In this document: positions 1 through 8,622 of the stretch, in pieces
Numbering within the stretch: the stretch's first letter is position 1
Layout of the letters: the number at the start of each line of letters is the position of its first letter
Assembly: GCA_041907665.1 (NCBI GenBank)
Contig: JAYRGW010000014.1
Span: forward strand, 1-64,000
Reading direction: 5' to 3'
Origin: JAAYUD01 sp041907665
GTDB lineage: Bacteria; Bacteroidota; Bacteroidia; Bacteroidales; Bacteroidaceae
Length of the DNA stretch: 64,000 nt
The notes under the pieces: generated by a model
Databases searched by the model: none
The model's input: the letters and a program-made list of their open reading frames with translations, nothing else
Told to the model about the DNA's origin: nothing
Translations under genes and position numbers: made by a program

Positions 1-2
1 CT

Positions 3-137
3 CTCATCAACAAGATTGCCCTTGCACAAATAAAAAATAGCATAAGAAAAGGTAGCTTCAAGATGAAAAGAAAACTGGCTGGATGGGATGAAAATTACAT
101 GATAGAACTTTTGGATTCTAAATGGAAGGAAAACTAA
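3..137 (+). CDS. 3' end of an unidentified gene (partial)
   Basis: An open frame enters from the left edge and stops with TAA at 135-137, giving the last 44 residues of a protein. The tail is basic (several Lys/Arg) and ends in DSKWKEN. Nothing in it identifies a family, and no function is proposed. It could also be a chance frame, but the absence of stops and the lysine-rich composition fit a genuine C-terminus. It lies upstream of a 600-bp gap and is probably not co-transcribed with susC. Confidence 0.45.
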   Translation, partial: LINKIALAQIKNSIRKGSFKMKRKLAGWDENYMIELLDSKWKEN

Positions 138-165
138 ATTCTTAATGCGTCAGCCCTGTCATATT

Positions 166-207
166 GGTGGGACGCATGTCCCACACTGGTGATACATGCG
201 TCCCACC
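166..207. repeat. 14-bp perfect inverted repeat
   Basis: The arm 166-179 (GGTGGGACGCATGT) is the exact reverse complement of 194-207, with a 14-base loop. There is no T-tract after either arm, so it is not a typical terminator. The GGGACGCATG core also appears in part just upstream (ATGCGT at 145-150). It could be an intergenic palindromic repeat or a binding site. Confidence 0.6.
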
Positions 208-671
208 TTAGTGGTACACATATATCACAATAGTGAGACTATAAATACTGTCTGATGTTTTTCGAAAAACAATTTTATGTGAGAAATAATAGTGCCTTAT
301 GACACATATTTATTTTCTTTGTCTGATAGGAACTAAGATCGTGTCGTATTGTGAAACGGGCCGGAAGTAGAAAATAAATTGTATGTTTTCGATTCTCAAA
401 TATGGCAAGTAGGTTATAGGTCTATCTGTAGCACTGTCGATTAATGGCCCTTATCGTCTTTAGGTTAGTCTATCAATGAATTTTGGCAATATATCATCAG
501 GTTGAACTTTGAGTATGGGTATTATTCTTTTCGGCAAATATTGTTTGGTGAATAGAACCTGTATAATAACAAAAAGAAAGTAATATTCATTTATTATGCA
601 ATATGAGTTGTATTTTATTTGTATAATATATCAATATCGTTGTATTATGATAAAAATATTATCAAAAAGAT

Positions 672-700
672 TTTGTTTTTATTATAATTTTATACATTTG
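672..700 (+). promoter_or_regulatory. Bacteroides-type promoter of susC/susD
   Basis: TTTG at 672-675 and TACATTTG at 693-700 match the -33 and -7 elements of the Bacteroidales housekeeping promoter, with a 17-bp spacer that is slightly short. The start codon lies about 37 bp downstream behind a GA-rich stretch. Confidence 0.6.
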
Positions 701-736
701 CAACCGTATTAATATTTTTAAGAGAGAGAGATTTTT

Positions 737-3700
737 ATGAGTAAAAGGTTTATGTTGCTCATCATTTGTTGGATAACAATGATGAGCGCCACAATGGCGC
801 AAGCTCAAGTCAAGGTGAGCGGTATCGTTCTGGGTGCAGACGATGGCGAACCTATAGTAGGGGCTTCTGTCATTGTGAAAGGTTCTAAAGTGGGCGCTGC
901 AACAGATGTAAATGGCAATTTTACACTCAAGGCGCCGAGTTACAATGTCACTCTTGTCGTTTCGTATATCGGAATGGCGACAAAAGAAGTGAAAGCTTCA
1001 AATTTTGTAAAAGTGACACTACAGAGCAATACACAAACTCTGAACGAAGTTGTTGTTACCGGTTATGGTGTAACAAAGAAAGCTGCTTTCACCGGTGCGG
1101 CTAACACTATCGGCGAAAAGCAGATAGGCAATCGAAACGATGCAAACCCTATTAAATCATTAGAAGGTGTGGTACCTGGTTTGCAGATGAATATTGGGTC
1201 TGGACAGCCTGGTGCTCCTGCTTCTATTTTCATTCGTGGTATCAATTCCATTAATTCCGGAACTCAACCGCTTTATGTAATAGATGGTGTTCCATTCGAT
1301 AATGATGCGGTTGGTATCCGTGCTGACGAAGGACAGGAAACGAGTCCATTGTCAACCTTGAACTCTTCTGATATAGCATCCATTACGGTATTGAAAGACG
1401 CGACAGCTACTTCTATATATGGAGCTAGAGCAGCCAATGGTGTCATCGTAATTACGACAAAACGTGGACAGGCAGGCAAGCCCGTTATCAATGTCACTGC
1501 TAAAATGGGTTTCGACGAATTGCCTTCGTATACCAATCGATATAAATTGGTTGGCACTGCAAAAAATATTGAATTGGCTACTGAATCGTTGCTTAATGAC
1601 TGTGCTGATAATGGTGATTTTTCCTATATGGGATCTGCCGGTTACGCCAATACAGCAGCAGCAGCCAAACAGTTCTATGATAATTATACCGGTGGTTGGG
1701 TAACAGCTGCCGAAAAGTATGGCTACAATACCGATTGGATGAAAGAAATTACTCGTAAGGGATTGACTCAATCGTACGGTTTTGATATTTCGGGGGGAGG
1801 AGCCAATGGTACTGCTCCTGTCTATTATGCTTCTTTCGGTTATGACAATCAGAAATCTTTGATGAAGGGTAAGGACTTGAAACGTTACTCTTTCCGTTAC
1901 AATATGGATCAGGCTCCATCGAAGTTTGTGAAATATGGGTTCAATACCAATCTGTCGTATACCGAAACCAATATGGGTTCTGGTGGCGGTTACTATAATG
2001 ATCCGCTTACTCAGGTTTATATGATGAATCCTATGAATCCTGTTTATAATCAAGATGGCTCATGGAACTTCAGTACACCTACGGGATACAATCCTGTAGC
2101 TCTTCGTAGTGCAGATGGTGATAAAGCGTTTGCCAAACAATACCGCGTTTTAATTAGTCCATATTTACAAATAAATTTCACTCCTGACTTATTTTTTATG
2201 AGTCGTTTTGGGGTGGATGCTTATTTGATTGACGAATTTGGATATATGTCATTCTTGGATCCTGAGGGAGCAAATTACAATGGACATGGTGAGAATGGTA
2301 ATACAACTCGCACTTTACTTACTACTACCAATACATTGAATTATATTCATACCTTTAATAATGTCCATCATTTGAATTTGCTTGTTGGTCAAGAAGGTCA
2401 AAAGAGACATTTGAAAACGGCTTATTTGGAAGGTACGAATTATCCGGTAGAAGATAAGAATGATGTAGCTTTGGCTGCTGTTCCCAGTTCTGTTTCGACT
2501 TTAAACAGTGATTTGAAGTTATCGTCATTTTTCGGTAATGCCCAATACGATTATGATAACAAATATTATTTGTCGGGTAGTTATCGTTTTGATGGTTCTT
2601 CGCGTTTTGCTGCCGGGCATCGTTGGTCAGCATTCTGGTCGGTTGGTGCTAAATATAGAATATCCAGTGAGAAGTTCATGGAATCCACTAAAGATTGGTT
2701 AAGCAATTTATCATTTCGTGCCAGTTACGGTACTACCGGTAATCAAGAGGTTGGTACTGGTTGGTATGCAGCCTCCGATTTGTTTGATTACGGATACAAT
2801 TATAATGGAGTGCCGGGTAGTGCTCATTCTCAGTTTGGCAATAGTAACTTGAAATGGGAGGAAACGGATAAATTCAACGTAGGGCTTGATATGACTCTTT
2901 TTGACCGTATAAACATCACTTTCGATTATTACGATCATCAAACAAAGCACATGGTATTTGCTGTACCTCTTTCGTTTACTACAGGATTAGGCTCTATTTA
3001 TCAGAATGTAGGTAAGCTGTCTAATAAGGGTGTCGAACTGACAGTGAATGCCGTTATTTTGAAAGCAAAAGATCTTTCTTGGGATGTTACTTTCAATGGC
3101 TCTTATAACAAAAACAAGGTCGTTAAACTGAGTACGGACAATCCAATAGAAGGTCGTGTGCAGATTACCGAAGTTGGTCATCCGCTTAATCAATTCAAAA
3201 TGAAAGAGTGGGCAGGCGTTGATCCAAAGACCGGTGATGGCTTATGGTATCTTAATGAAACCGGTAGCGAGACGACAAACAACTACAATAAAGCGGCAAA
3301 ACGCTATTTGGGCTCTGCCAATCCTAAGTTTATAGGTTCTTTCTCGACCAATTTTGCGTGGAAAGGTTTTGATTTAGCACTTCAAATGAATTATTCTTTG
3401 GGAGGTAAAATATATGGAAGTAACCTTCGTTATGACGAACAGACAGGTGCTTCATTTTATAACAACTATACCAATTATGTCTATGATCATCGTTGGAAAC
3501 AAGTCGGTGATATAACGAACGTCCCTCGTCTAACAGCGGCAGGAAGTACAGCAGATAACCATTCTTCTCGTTTCTTGATGGATGGTGATTATCTCAAAGT
3601 TCGTTCATTGAGCATCGGTTATACATTGCCTTCTTCATTGCTCGAAGGTACTTTCATTAATAAAGTGAGACTTTTTATGGATGCTGAAAATTTGTACACC

Positions 3701-3817
3701 TTTACAGCAAAGAACTATCGTGGTTTTGATCCTGCAGGAATTGGCTCCGATGGAGTACAATGGTGGAACTATCCTATTGCAAGAAGTTTTATGTTTGGTG
3801 TAAATGTTAGATTTTAA
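737..3817 (+). CDS. SusC/RagA-family TonB-dependent outer membrane transporter
   Basis: This is a 1026-residue outer membrane transporter that should import a ligand captured by its SusD-type lipoprotein partner, using TonB-ExbBD energy. A signal peptide ends near AQAQ (residue 24). A carboxypeptidase-regulatory-like domain follows at about 25-95. The characteristic LNEVVVTGYG segment at about 102-111 leads into the plug (FIRGINSINSGTQPLYVIDG) and then a 22-strand-type beta barrel ending in aromatic FGVNVRF. The length is normal for the family. The susD gene overlaps its stop region, so the two are one operon. No glycoside hydrolase follows, so the substrate cannot be inferred. The neighbouring ExbB-like operon may serve it. 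Confidence 0.95.
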   Translation: MSKRFMLLIICWITMMSATMAQAQVKVSGIVLGADDGEPIVGASVIVKGSKVGAATDVNGNFTLKAPSYNVTLVVSYIGMATKEVKASNFVKVTLQSNTQTLNEVVVTGYGVTKKAAFTGAANTIGEKQIGNRNDANPIKSLEGVVPGLQMNIGSGQPGAPASIFIRGINSINSGTQPLYVIDGVPFDNDAVGIRADEGQETSPLSTLNSSDIASITVLKDATATSIYGARAANGVIVITTKRGQAGKPVINVTAKMGFDELPSYTNRYKLVGTAKNIELATESLLNDCADNGDFSYMGSAGYANTAAAAKQFYDNYTGGWVTAAEKYGYNTDWMKEITRKGLTQSYGFDISGGGANGTAPVYYASFGYDNQKSLMKGKDLKRYSFRYNMDQAPSKFVKYGFNTNLSYTETNMGSGGGYYNDPLTQVYMMNPMNPVYNQDGSWNFSTPTGYNPVALRSADGDKAFAKQYRVLISPYLQINFTPDLFFMSRFGVDAYLIDEFGYMSFLDPEGANYNGHGENGNTTRTLLTTTNTLNYIHTFNNVHHLNLLVGQEGQKRHLKTAYLEGTNYPVEDKNDVALAAVPSSVSTLNSDLKLSSFFGNAQYDYDNKYYLSGSYRFDGSSRFAAGHRWSAFWSVGAKYRISSEKFMESTKDWLSNLSFRASYGTTGNQEVGTGWYAASDLFDYGYNYNGVPGSAHSQFGNSNLKWEETDKFNVGLDMTLFDRINITFDYYDHQTKHMVFAVPLSFTTGLGSIYQNVGKLSNKGVELTVNAVILKAKDLSWDVTFNGSYNKNKVVKLSTDNPIEGRVQITEVGHPLNQFKMKEWAGVDPKTGDGLWYLNETGSETTNNYNKAAKRYLGSANPKFIGSFSTNFAWKGFDLALQMNYSLGGKIYGSNLRYDEQTGASFYNNYTNYVYDHRWKQVGDITNVPRLTAAGSTADNHSSRFLMDGDYLKVRSLSIGYTLPSSLLEGTFINKVRLFMDAENLYTFTAKNYRGFDPAGIGSDGVQWWNYPIARSFMFGVNVRF

Positions 3818-3834
3818 TGATAGGAGGAACTAAA

Positions 3835-5268
3835 ATGAAAAATAGATACCTATATATAATAGCTTTTGTGCTGATGATTGTCGGGCTGTCTTCGTGTAGC
3901 CTGAATGAAACGCCATACGATGCAACCGATACGACAGATTCGTATAAGACATTGACCGATGTCCGTAATGGAATGAATGGTGCTTATTATGCACTAGGAC
4001 AATATGAATTTCTTGGAAACTATGCTATCTGTCTTAGCGATATGTGTGCTGGAGTATCGACTGGTAGTGCCGCTTCCGGTCACATGATTGACTATAGTAA
4101 CTTTACTTTTGCCGAATCGGCTTCCGAGTTAGAGGATATGTGGAACTATGGATTCAAAGTCATAGATCGTACCACTCGTACTATACAAGGCGCTAACAAA
4201 CTGATTGCCGCCGGTAGTATTTCAGACTTGGATCAGGCAAATGCTTATCTCGGTCAGTGTTATGCATTGAAAGCACTTGCCAATTACTATCTGGTGAATC
4301 TTTTTGCATTGCCCTATTCGGATGCCAATAAGACTTCCCCTGGATTGCCACTTGTAAAAGATGAACCTGTAGCAGCTTTGACCAAAGTAGCGCGTAGTAC
4401 GGTTGACGAAACCTATGCTCAAATACTTTCCGATTTGGCTGCAGCCGAAAAAGCTTTTGCTAGCGCTTCTTCCGTTACATCTGCTTATTATATGGGGCCG
4501 ATGGGACTGAAAGCTTTAGAGGCTCGAGTATATATGTCCATGGGGCAATATGATAAGGCAGAAGCTGCTGCTAAAGAAGCAATCTCTTTGAAAGGTAAAG
4601 GCGATGGTACTGCTACTGATGTTGCTCCGAGCAACGAAGGCTATGTTTCGATGTGGACATCAACGGCGATTAGCGATGAGGATATTTTTACCATTGTCAA
4701 ATCAGATAATGATAATCTTTCATCCAACTCTTTGAATACGATCTATGATTCGTATTATTGTACAACTCAGAAAGTAGCCTTGAAGTTATTTGCAGATACG
4801 GATATTCGTAAGAATTTGTTTGTAGTGAGCTCTTCTGCCGGTGGTACTCAACCTACTAAGTTTAGAGGTACAGCGACAAATGCAGCTGTAAATAATATCC
4901 CTATTTTCCGTAAGTCTGAGATGAGTTTGATTATCGCCGAATGCGAAGCTCGTATTGGTACTGTAAGCGAAGCACAGAATTATCTGTTGTATACGGCGAA
5001 GCGCAATACAGCGATTAAATCTGTGGATGATCTACCTTCTACTTCGGCTGATTTGTTACAGTTCATCTCTCAGGAACGTATTCGTGAGTTCTTCGGAGAA
5101 GGACATCGCTTTTATGATGCTCGTCGTATGGGTGATAAAATCAATGCTGATAATTTCTCTGGCTTCGACATTCAGAAGTTCGTATTCCCGATCCCCGAAT
5201 CAGAAATCAATTCAGGATTTGGTATTAAACAAAATACCGGCTGGGAGGATAATTTACCGGCAATCTAG
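3835..5268 (+). CDS. SusD/RagB-family nutrient-binding lipoprotein
   Basis: This 477-residue surface lipoprotein is the lid and ligand-binding partner of the preceding SusC. The N-terminus has a hydrophobic segment and a lipobox ending in Cys (GLSSCS). Alpha-helical TPR-like repeats follow, and the C-terminal half has the usual SusD signature (LIIAECEARIG, then ERIREFFGEGHRFYDARRMG). The ATG at 3835 is preferred over the one at 3817 because AGGAGGA lies 7 bases upstream and the lipoprotein signal then begins directly with MKNRY. The ATG at 3817 overlaps the susC stop. A hairpin terminator follows at 5308-5358. Confidence 0.93.
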   Translation: MKNRYLYIIAFVLMIVGLSSCSLNETPYDATDTTDSYKTLTDVRNGMNGAYYALGQYEFLGNYAICLSDMCAGVSTGSAASGHMIDYSNFTFAESASELEDMWNYGFKVIDRTTRTIQGANKLIAAGSISDLDQANAYLGQCYALKALANYYLVNLFALPYSDANKTSPGLPLVKDEPVAALTKVARSTVDETYAQILSDLAAAEKAFASASSVTSAYYMGPMGLKALEARVYMSMGQYDKAEAAAKEAISLKGKGDGTATDVAPSNEGYVSMWTSTAISDEDIFTIVKSDNDNLSSNSLNTIYDSYYCTTQKVALKLFADTDIRKNLFVVSSSAGGTQPTKFRGTATNAAVNNIPIFRKSEMSLIIAECEARIGTVSEAQNYLLYTAKRNTAIKSVDDLPSTSADLLQFISQERIREFFGEGHRFYDARRMGDKINADNFSGFDIQKFVFPIPESEINSGFGIKQNTGWEDNLPAI

Positions 5269-5307
5269 AAATTGGATGACGTCTCTTTGTGAGATTAGAT
5301 AAAAATT

Positions 5308-5358
5308 GGCCCCGAATAGAAAAACCATTGACGGCGATTCTGTTTGGGGCTTTTATTT
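5308..5358 (+). terminator. Intrinsic terminator after susD
   Basis: A stem from GGCCCCGAATAG (from 5308) pairs with CTGTTTGGGGC (5340-5350), including G-U pairs, and is followed by TTTTATTTT. It closes the susC-susD unit. Confidence 0.7.
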
Positions 5359-5573
5359 TGCTCTTTTCTAATTGATGTATTTGTCAATCAGTTGATATTA
5401 GGCTTCTTGAAGTCCTAATGTTGTCTGTTGGATACATGAATTTTGAATAATAATAGTTTAATTGCATCATAAAATTAGATTAATATAGCTGTCTCTTATG
5501 TTTTATTTAGTTTTTTGATTTGTCAATCTTAATACTATTCCATATTTTTGTCTTTTGTCTAATTATCCATGTT

Positions 5574-6341
5574 ATGAGAAAAGTAATATTTATTTTTGCG
5601 TTAATAATGTCTTTCGCTCTTTGTAGTACTATTCTACAAGCACAAGAAATAAGTGAGGCTGTTTCCGACTCGACTGCCAATCAGGTAACGATGGAGCATC
5701 TTAGCTTGCACAAACAAATCAAGCAGAAGTTTATTGAAGGATCGGCTCTCTTTATGTCGTTCGTTGCATTGGTCTTTGTTGCTGGCTTGGCATTTTGTAT
5801 TGAGCGTATCATATATCTCAATATGTCGCGTTCTAATTCCGGACGTTTGCTAACCGATATAAAGGAAGCATTGGCTCGAGGTGATACAGAAACAGCAAAA
5901 AGTGTATGTCAGGGCAATCAAGGTCCTGTCGCTGCTATTTGTTACAATGGATTACAACGGATAGATCAAGGGGCCGACGTGGTGGAAAAATCTGTTGCAG
6001 CTCAAGGCAATATACAGTCGGCTTATCTTATAAAACATTGTTCATGGATCAAGCTTTTTATTCGTATGTCTCCGGCTTTAGGATTTCTGGGCACTATATT
6101 CGGAATGGTACAAGCTTTTGATAAAATTCAGCAAGTTGGCGAAATATCTCCGTCTGTTGTTGCAGGAGGTATAAAGGTCGCACTTATTACCACGATCTTT
6201 GGATTGATAAGCGCTCTTATTCTGCAAGTGTTCTATAACTATATTCTTTCCCGCATTGATAATATTACCAATGATATGGAGAATTCTTCAATTACGCTTT
6301 TAGATTTGGTTGTGAAATACAATCTGAAATATAAACGATAA
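5574..6341 (+). CDS. MotA/TolQ/ExbB-family proton channel protein
   Basis: This 255-residue inner membrane protein is of the ExbB/TolQ type, the pentameric stator that couples proton flow to TonB or Tol action. A signal-like N-terminal segment ends near LQAQ. One membrane helix lies near 60-85 (ALVFVAGLAFCIERI). The paired helices toward the C-terminus contain the family core: PALGFLGTIFGMVQAF and, later, IKVALITTIFGL, which keep the conserved threonines. The start is ATG 5574 (MRKVIF) rather than the upstream TTG at 5520, because it begins the signal sequence cleanly. It is the first gene of a four-gene operon with a small membrane protein and two ExbD-like proteins. Confidence 0.88.
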   Translation: MRKVIFIFALIMSFALCSTILQAQEISEAVSDSTANQVTMEHLSLHKQIKQKFIEGSALFMSFVALVFVAGLAFCIERIIYLNMSRSNSGRLLTDIKEALARGDTETAKSVCQGNQGPVAAICYNGLQRIDQGADVVEKSVAAQGNIQSAYLIKHCSWIKLFIRMSPALGFLGTIFGMVQAFDKIQQVGEISPSVVAGGIKVALITTIFGLISALILQVFYNYILSRIDNITNDMENSSITLLDLVVKYNLKYKR

Positions 6342-6357
6342 AGGAGGAAAGAGTATC

Positions 6358-6843
6358 ATGAAAAATAAAGCTTGGAAAATATCGAATATTGCACTGTGGG
6401 TAATATTGGGCGTATCGTTAATCATAGCTTTGTTGTTTTATTGTGGTGGTGAAGTTCCCGAAGCACAACGTATCGTATACGACTTACCTCAGCCGTCGTT
6501 CACCGATTTGTTTATTGGATGGGTATTTGTGCTTTTGGCTCTGGCATTTATTAGTATCATATTTTTAGAAATATATAAATACGCAATGAGCGATAAGAAA
6601 AGCTCATCTTTGCGTACGGTATCCTTTACGGGAACATGTGGCTTGGTACTTCTGCTTGTCTTGACATGGCTTGCGGGTAATGGTGATACATTGAATGTGC
6701 CTGGTTATATTGGAAGTTATAATAATCCTTTTTGGCTCAAGGCTTGTGATATGTGGTTATATTCCATATCTGCATTGATTGTTGTAGCTGCCGCACTTAT
6801 AGTTTACTTTAGTTTGCGCAGTTATTTTAATGCTAAAAAGTAA
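6358..6843 (+). CDS. Small integral membrane protein of the ExbB/ExbD-like operon
   Basis: This 161-residue protein has about four hydrophobic segments (near 10-28, 50-72, 82-104 and 134-154) joined by short polar loops, and a lysine tail. I do not recognise a named domain. GGAGG lies 9 bases before the ATG. It sits 16 bp after the ExbB-like gene and 9 bp before the first ExbD-like gene. It is therefore probably an accessory subunit of that membrane complex, which is an inference from position only. Confidence 0.7.
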   Translation: MKNKAWKISNIALWVILGVSLIIALLFYCGGEVPEAQRIVYDLPQPSFTDLFIGWVFVLLALAFISIIFLEIYKYAMSDKKSSSLRTVSFTGTCGLVLLLVLTWLAGNGDTLNVPGYIGSYNNPFWLKACDMWLYSISALIVVAAALIVYFSLRSYFNAKK

Positions 6844-6852
6844 CAATAGGCT

Positions 6853-7419
6853 ATGTTTCGTAGTAGAAAAATAAATTTGAAAATCCATTTTGTAGAAACT
6901 GGATATATAGCCTTTCTACTATTGGTGTCTTTTGTCATATTTGTGTCAATAAACAACTCTCACCCTCATGGACGCACAGTGATTCCTTTGAAAGATTCTG
7001 GGGTGCCCGACGTATCTACTCTTAGACCAAGAGATATTTTGAAATTGAAATTGGATAAAGATGATCGTCTGATGATAGAGGGAGAGAATATCCCCATCGA
7101 TCAACTTAAGGGGGTGGCTAAAGAATTTATTAGTAATCCCAATAATGAACCTAACAAGCCATTGAAGGGAGAACGCAATATACCGTATTTTGGCCCAATG
7201 ATCATTACGCTGCAACATGTTATTTATTTTGAGTACGACAGACAGTGCTCGTTTGGAGCTTATATAGGTGTGCGTAAAGAACTGAAGAAAGCTTACTTTG
7301 AATTGCGTGATGAGCTATCGAGAAGAAAATGGCAGAAAAAATATAAAACATTATTGCCTGATGAGAAGAAAGCAGTGTTGATGATTTATCCGCAACAGAT
7401 TTCCGAGAAAATGTATTAA
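6853..7419 (+). CDS. ExbD-like biopolymer transport protein lacking the membrane Asp
   Basis: This 188-residue protein has the ExbD layout: a short basic N-terminus, one membrane helix at about 14-36 (TGYIAFLLLVSFVIFVS) and a periplasmic domain. Aligning the helix with the usual Bacteroidota ExbD motif (D-hydrophobic-x-F-LLL) places Tyr18 where the proton-carrying Asp is expected, and no acidic residue lies inside the helix. Glu15 is just before it. The C-terminal part (EKKAVLMIYPQQISEKMY) is shorter than in typical ExbD. The assignment rests on operon position and helix pattern. Confidence 0.65.
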   Translation: MFRSRKINLKIHFVETGYIAFLLLVSFVIFVSINNSHPHGRTVIPLKDSGVPDVSTLRPRDILKLKLDKDDRLMIEGENIPIDQLKGVAKEFISNPNNEPNKPLKGERNIPYFGPMIITLQHVIYFEYDRQCSFGAYIGVRKELKKAYFELRDELSRRKWQKKYKTLLPDEKKAVLMIYPQQISEKMY

Positions 7420-7440
7420 CCAAAAGAGGAGAATAGTATA

Positions 7441-7875
7441 ATGGAACGATTTAAAAATAGGAAAAAAATATCAACGTCTTCTTTGCTTAATTATACTTAT
7501 GCAAACTTGGTCTTTCTATTATTATTTTTCTTTTTGTTGATGACTGATATGCACAAAGATTCCAACAAAGCACAGTTTCATAATCTCAAAACTTCGCAGC
7601 TCACCCATCTTGAACGGAAAACATTAGTAACCTATATTCGTATTCTCCCTGCGGTAGATGAAAGAGGCTGTCGCATACAAATCAATGACTCTTATGCAAC
7701 AGTTGATGAAATCTATCATTATCTTGTCAAAGAGAGAGCGTCTCTTAATAACCTCGATAAAGATAAAATGATTATTTCACTTCGTATAGATAAAAATGCT
7801 CGAATGTCACTTGTCAACCAAGTGCGCGACATGCTACTGAAAGCAGGCATTACGAAAGTCGATTATCGATTGTGA
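7441..7875 (+). CDS. ExbD-family protein with Asn in place of the membrane Asp
   Basis: This 144-residue protein has a basic N-terminus (RFKNRKKISTSS), one helix at about 20-37 (ANLVFLLLFFFLLMT) and a C-terminal periplasmic domain ending in the ExbD-like MLLKAGITKVDYRL. The helix matches the Bacteroidota ExbD motif PDMVFMLLFFFMVTT, except that the essential Asp is Asn22 (codon AAC, one base from GAC). GAGGAG lies shortly before the start. It is the last gene of the four-gene operon. ExbD function normally needs this Asp, so the complex may be non-motive, may use another residue, or may work with an ExbD encoded elsewhere. Confidence 0.78.
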   Translation: MERFKNRKKISTSSLLNYTYANLVFLLLFFFLLMTDMHKDSNKAQFHNLKTSQLTHLERKTLVTYIRILPAVDERGCRIQINDSYATVDEIYHYLVKERASLNNLDKDKMIISLRIDKNARMSLVNQVRDMLLKAGITKVDYRL

Positions 7876-8030
7876 TAAATGATGTAGTCGCTTACAGGCC
7901 TACTAGATGAAGGCTTATTTATCATACATTTCGTTGAAAGCGAATAATTGCCAATCTTTTGTGTCGTTTGGCTATCTGTAGGTCAATCCGTTTGTTCTAT
8001 TTTTGTTCCAGATATTAAAACAATATTGTC

Positions 8031-8528
8031 ATGAGATTATTAAAACAGACTTTTACGTTATTCTTGTTGCTGCTTACCATTATTGCTTGTACAGGCAATA
8101 ACAATAAACATGTTAAGAACGACGAAAGAAGTAATAGTGAATTGAAACAAAAGGAAGGAGTAAAAAATATGAAAGTGATTCATCTGACGAAAGCAGAATT
8201 TCTGGACAAAGTGTATAACTTCGAGAAAAATCCGAACGATTGGAAGTACGAAGGTGACAAACCGGCTATTGTCGATTTCTTTGCTACTTGGTGTGGCCCG
8301 TGTAATGCCTTGTCGCCTATTATGGAAGAACTGGCTGAAGAGTACGGCGGGAAAATATATATATATAAAGTTGATGTCGACCAGGAAGAGGATTTGGCTG
8401 CTGCATTTGGTATTCGTAGCATTCCCACTCTCTTGTTCGTGCCCCTGAATGGTAAACCTACCATAACTCAAGGCGCCTTACCAAAAAGTGATTTGAAAAA
8501 GATGATAGACCAACATCTACTGAAGTAA
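8031..8528 (+). CDS. Thioredoxin-fold lipoprotein with a possible second start
   Basis: This 165-residue thiol-disulfide protein has a lipoprotein signal with Cys at about residue 20 (TIIACTG), a charged linker, then a complete thioredoxin domain from about residue 47. The active site WCGPC is at 87-91, preceded by DFFAT, and the cis-proline segment SIPTLLF is present. Met47 begins exactly where the thioredoxin fold starts and has GGAAGGAG 8 bases upstream, so a second, cytoplasmic form could be made from 8169. The full-length form would sit on the periplasmic face of a membrane. A terminator follows at 8552. Confidence 0.88.
   Translation: MRLLKQTFTLFLLLLTIIACTGNNNKHVKNDERSNSELKQKEGVKNMKVIHLTKAEFLDKVYNFEKNPNDWKYEGDKPAIVDFFATWCGPCNALSPIMEELAEEYGGKIYIYKVDVDQEEDLAAAFGIRSIPTLLFVPLNGKPTITQGALPKSDLKKMIDQHLLK
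8153..8171 (+). promoter_or_regulatory. Strong internal ribosome binding site and start codon
   Basis: GGAAGGAG (8153-8160) is followed 8 bases later by in-frame ATG (8169-8171) of the thioredoxin gene. This purine run is stronger than most starts in this window, including the one at 8031, which has only A-rich DNA before it. It encodes lysine/glutamate/glycine in the linker, so it could be coincidental. Confidence 0.5.
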
Positions 8529-8551
8529 TATACTGTTTGAATATTTTATTT

Positions 8552-8591
8552 AAAAAAGGATAGTCCGATCACTTTCGTTCTATCCTTTTTT
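8552..8591 (+). terminator. Intrinsic terminator after the thioredoxin gene
   Basis: AAAAAAGGATAG (8552-8563) pairs perfectly with CTATCCTTTTTT (8580-8591). The T-run is part of the right arm, so it could work in both directions. Confidence 0.8.
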
Positions 8592-8622
8592 ATTTATATT
8601 TGTAAGCAGAAAACTTTTGCTT

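Larger units (their letters stand above)
138..736. other. Intergenic region upstream of the SusC gene
   Basis: There is no convincing gene in these 599 bases. They hold a 14-bp inverted repeat near the left end (166-207) and a Bacteroides-type promoter just before susC (672-700). The middle, about 208-670, is AT-rich and shows nothing I can name. Confidence 0.6.

Noticed and set aside
1352..2053. A 233-residue open frame on the minus strand inside susC
   Set aside because: It lies wholly within a strong conserved coding gene on the other strand, has no recognisable content and follows from codon bias of that gene.
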